From the NCBI GenBank assembly GCA_964613055.1, contig CAZTGD010000005.1, forward strand, positions 1 to 64,000: DNA of 64,000 nt. Reading direction: 5' to 3'. A program made the translations under genes and the position numbers. Positions within the stretch are counted from its first letter, which is position 1. Each line of letters opens with the position of its first letter. The notes beneath the pieces are model-generated. The model saw nothing but the letters and a program-made list of their open reading frames with translations, ran no database searches and was not told where the DNA came from. Origin of the DNA: JAXGMQ01 sp964613055 (GTDB lineage Bacteria > Caldisericota > Caldisericia > JAAYUI01). This document shows, one piece after another, positions 62,897 through 64,000 of the stretch.

Positions 62897-64000
62897 TCAG
62901 ACGTCTGCAATGGCGTGCTGGATGGCGGACAGCTCTGTTTGGTTTATGCCCCACAGGCTTGATGCGAGCATGTCTATCTGCGCCTCAAGCTCAACCACCG
63001 CGTCTGTGATCCCCTTGGCAGTCTCGCCGTGGCAACGCTTTGAGAGGTCTGCCAGTGCGAGATGTGTTTTGTCCTCTGGGTTGAATTTAGGAATCCTACC
63101 TTTTTTTAAAATATTGGGTGGTGCAAATCCCCCTGTTCCTGCAACACTTGTACATATTATCAATAGCCTGAATGGGTTTGAGTTAATAACAGAGCAGAAG
63201 TAATGTGATTCAATTTCATTTTCGAAGGGTACCATAGTAGCTGTTTCAACGGGTAGCGAACACTTGTGTTTTGAGCCAACAATTGATTCTTTCATAAGAC
63301 CAGCTTTTACGTCATTGGCTACCCTTGTCCAAACTACTTTATACGGTGACATGGTGTATGGACCAACGTTATATATGGAATAGAATGGGTCGGTGTATCC
63401 GTTTGCATCTGGTTTGTGTTTGAAATAGGCTTTGTAACCAGAGCGACCCCTCAGCATTACCTCATGCTCCTTGAAGTAGGCATATGTTTTGGGGTACTCA
63501 CGCTTCATTATCGACTCTTCAATACCCGTTCGAGTTTCTGGATCCTGAGATAGAATAATGTGACAGGATGGTTCTGCGCTCCACCGCTGGACATCCCTAC
63601 CCCTGAGCAGTGGATACACCAGGTCACCCTCCACACGCCTCTGAATGGTCTTCACCTTCTTCTTGCCAACGTTTCCCAGGTTCTCTATGAGCAGGTCACC
63701 ATCTGGGAACTCCCTGAGAACATTAACCCAATAGACACCATTTAACCAAGTGCAACTCCCTGCATACCCCTTGTAGTCACTCTTACCGATAACCTTCTTT
63801 ATGCCAGCAAGCGCTTTTGCCGGCGCCGTCAGCCAGGGGGAGGTGGGCTTGCCACTGTCCACTGGTTCTGCCGATATCTCGACTCGGTTGACCTTCTGTT
63901 CAATCTCCTCAAGCTTTGCCCTCGTGTCCAGCCTGCCCCTGGCAGTCTTCCTCCACACCGTGTATGGCACGGGATAGTCAAAGGCTTTATCACTCTTTCT
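62897..64000 (-). CDS. C-terminal part of an Eco57I-like type IIG restriction-modification enzyme, 5' end beyond the window
   Basis: The frame is open to the right edge, so about 367 C-terminal residues are seen. The visible region is the TaqI-like specificity/C-terminal domain: KGYAGSCTWLNGVYWVNVL, VEGDLVYPLLRGRDVQRWSAEPSCHIILSQDP, EHEVMLRGRSGYKAYFK, PFYSIYNVGPYTMSPYKVVWTRV and HYFCSVINSNPFRLLI, followed by a helical tail. The same LLRGRDVQRW-type motif appears as PQLRGKNIQRY in the enzyme at 21394. The methylase and nuclease domains should lie to the right. Repeats of the same family as the one inside the other enzyme lie directly downstream. Confidence 0.8.
   Translation of the reverse strand, partial: RKSDKAFDYPVPYTVWRKTARGRLDTRAKLEEIEQKVNRVEISAEPVDSGKPTSPWLTAPAKALAGIKKVIGKSDYKGYAGSCTWLNGVYWVNVLREFPDGDLLIENLGNVGKKKVKTIQRRVEGDLVYPLLRGRDVQRWSAEPSCHIILSQDPETRTGIEESIMKREYPKTYAYFKEHEVMLRGRSGYKAYFKHKPDANGYTDPFYSIYNVGPYTMSPYKVVWTRVANDVKAGLMKESIVGSKHKCSLPVETATMVPFENEIESHYFCSVINSNPFRLLIICTSVAGTGGFAPPNILKKGRIPKFNPEDKTHLALADLSKRCHGETAKGITDAVVELEAQIDMLASSLWGINQTELSAIQHAIADV

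Overview
The window is bacterial and of moderate G+C. It has many near-consensus sigma70-type promoters (TTGACA/TATAAT), Shine-Dalgarno-led lipoprotein genes, two tRNAs with encoded CCA and a 16S rRNA gene. The 16S gene differs from textbook sequence at several 'universal' primer sites. It also stands alone, with its own promoters, processing stem and terminator and no 23S beside it. Together with large secreted proteins carrying copper-amine-oxidase-type 'stalk' domains, a Ser/Thr kinase-ATPase-TPR signalling protein and an alternative lipoate-assembly cluster, this points to an uncultured or poorly sampled phylum. I could not place it more precisely by eye.

Layout. 1-760: 3' end of a stalk-domain protein and C/G-run repeats. 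762-4133 (-): the nadA-nadB-nadC NAD synthesis operon. 4209-5841 (+): ruvB-queH. 6077-6670: a lipoprotein. 6844-11041 (-): smpB, a 1011-residue cell-wall amidase, and rph. 11158-14041: tRNA-Gly, a DUF1847 protein, a small STAS-like protein, a tetR/zinc-ribbon/alkyltransferase-like operon, tRNA-Val. 14074-17082: membrane pyrophosphatase and a phosphofructokinase homologue with altered active site. 17315-20980: Ser/Thr kinase/ATPase/TPR protein. 20990-25143: a decayed IS1595-type element whose inverted repeats enclose a type IIG restriction-modification gene. 25231-29154: structured leader, three-gene ABC transporter and selD, the last a selenoprotein gene with in-frame UGA and a SECIS-like hairpin. 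29348-31223 (-): the monocistronic 16S unit. 31360-35794: feoA-feoB-feoC-like iron uptake genes and associated small proteins. 35864-38115: broken genes, hairpins and an Rhs remnant. 39042-50578: large secreted proteins and lipoproteins, among them an M15-like zinc peptidase and a giant PHP-domain lipoprotein split by an in-frame ochre codon. 50772-58757: rdgB, an esterase-GH114-esterase fusion, an Ig-repeat secreted protein and a PQQ-propeller/stalk protein. 58858-62413: radical SAM LipS-type, LipT-type flavoprotein, and LplA-DUF116 ligase (lipoate assembly). 62523-62850: palindromic repeats. 62897-64000: end of a second restriction-modification gene.

The most notable points are these. The selD selenoprotein is translationally coupled to an ABC transporter. 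The 16S unit is self-contained. A restriction system sits between IS ends, and its methyltransferase has been expanded in frame by a palindromic repeat that also occurs near the right edge. At least four genes have a -10 box only 6-8 nt from the start codon, which implies leaderless mRNAs. The PFK homologue has lost Asp103 while sitting next to a pyrophosphatase. Two conserved reading frames (35864-36400 and 44879-50578) are each cut by a single stop codon.
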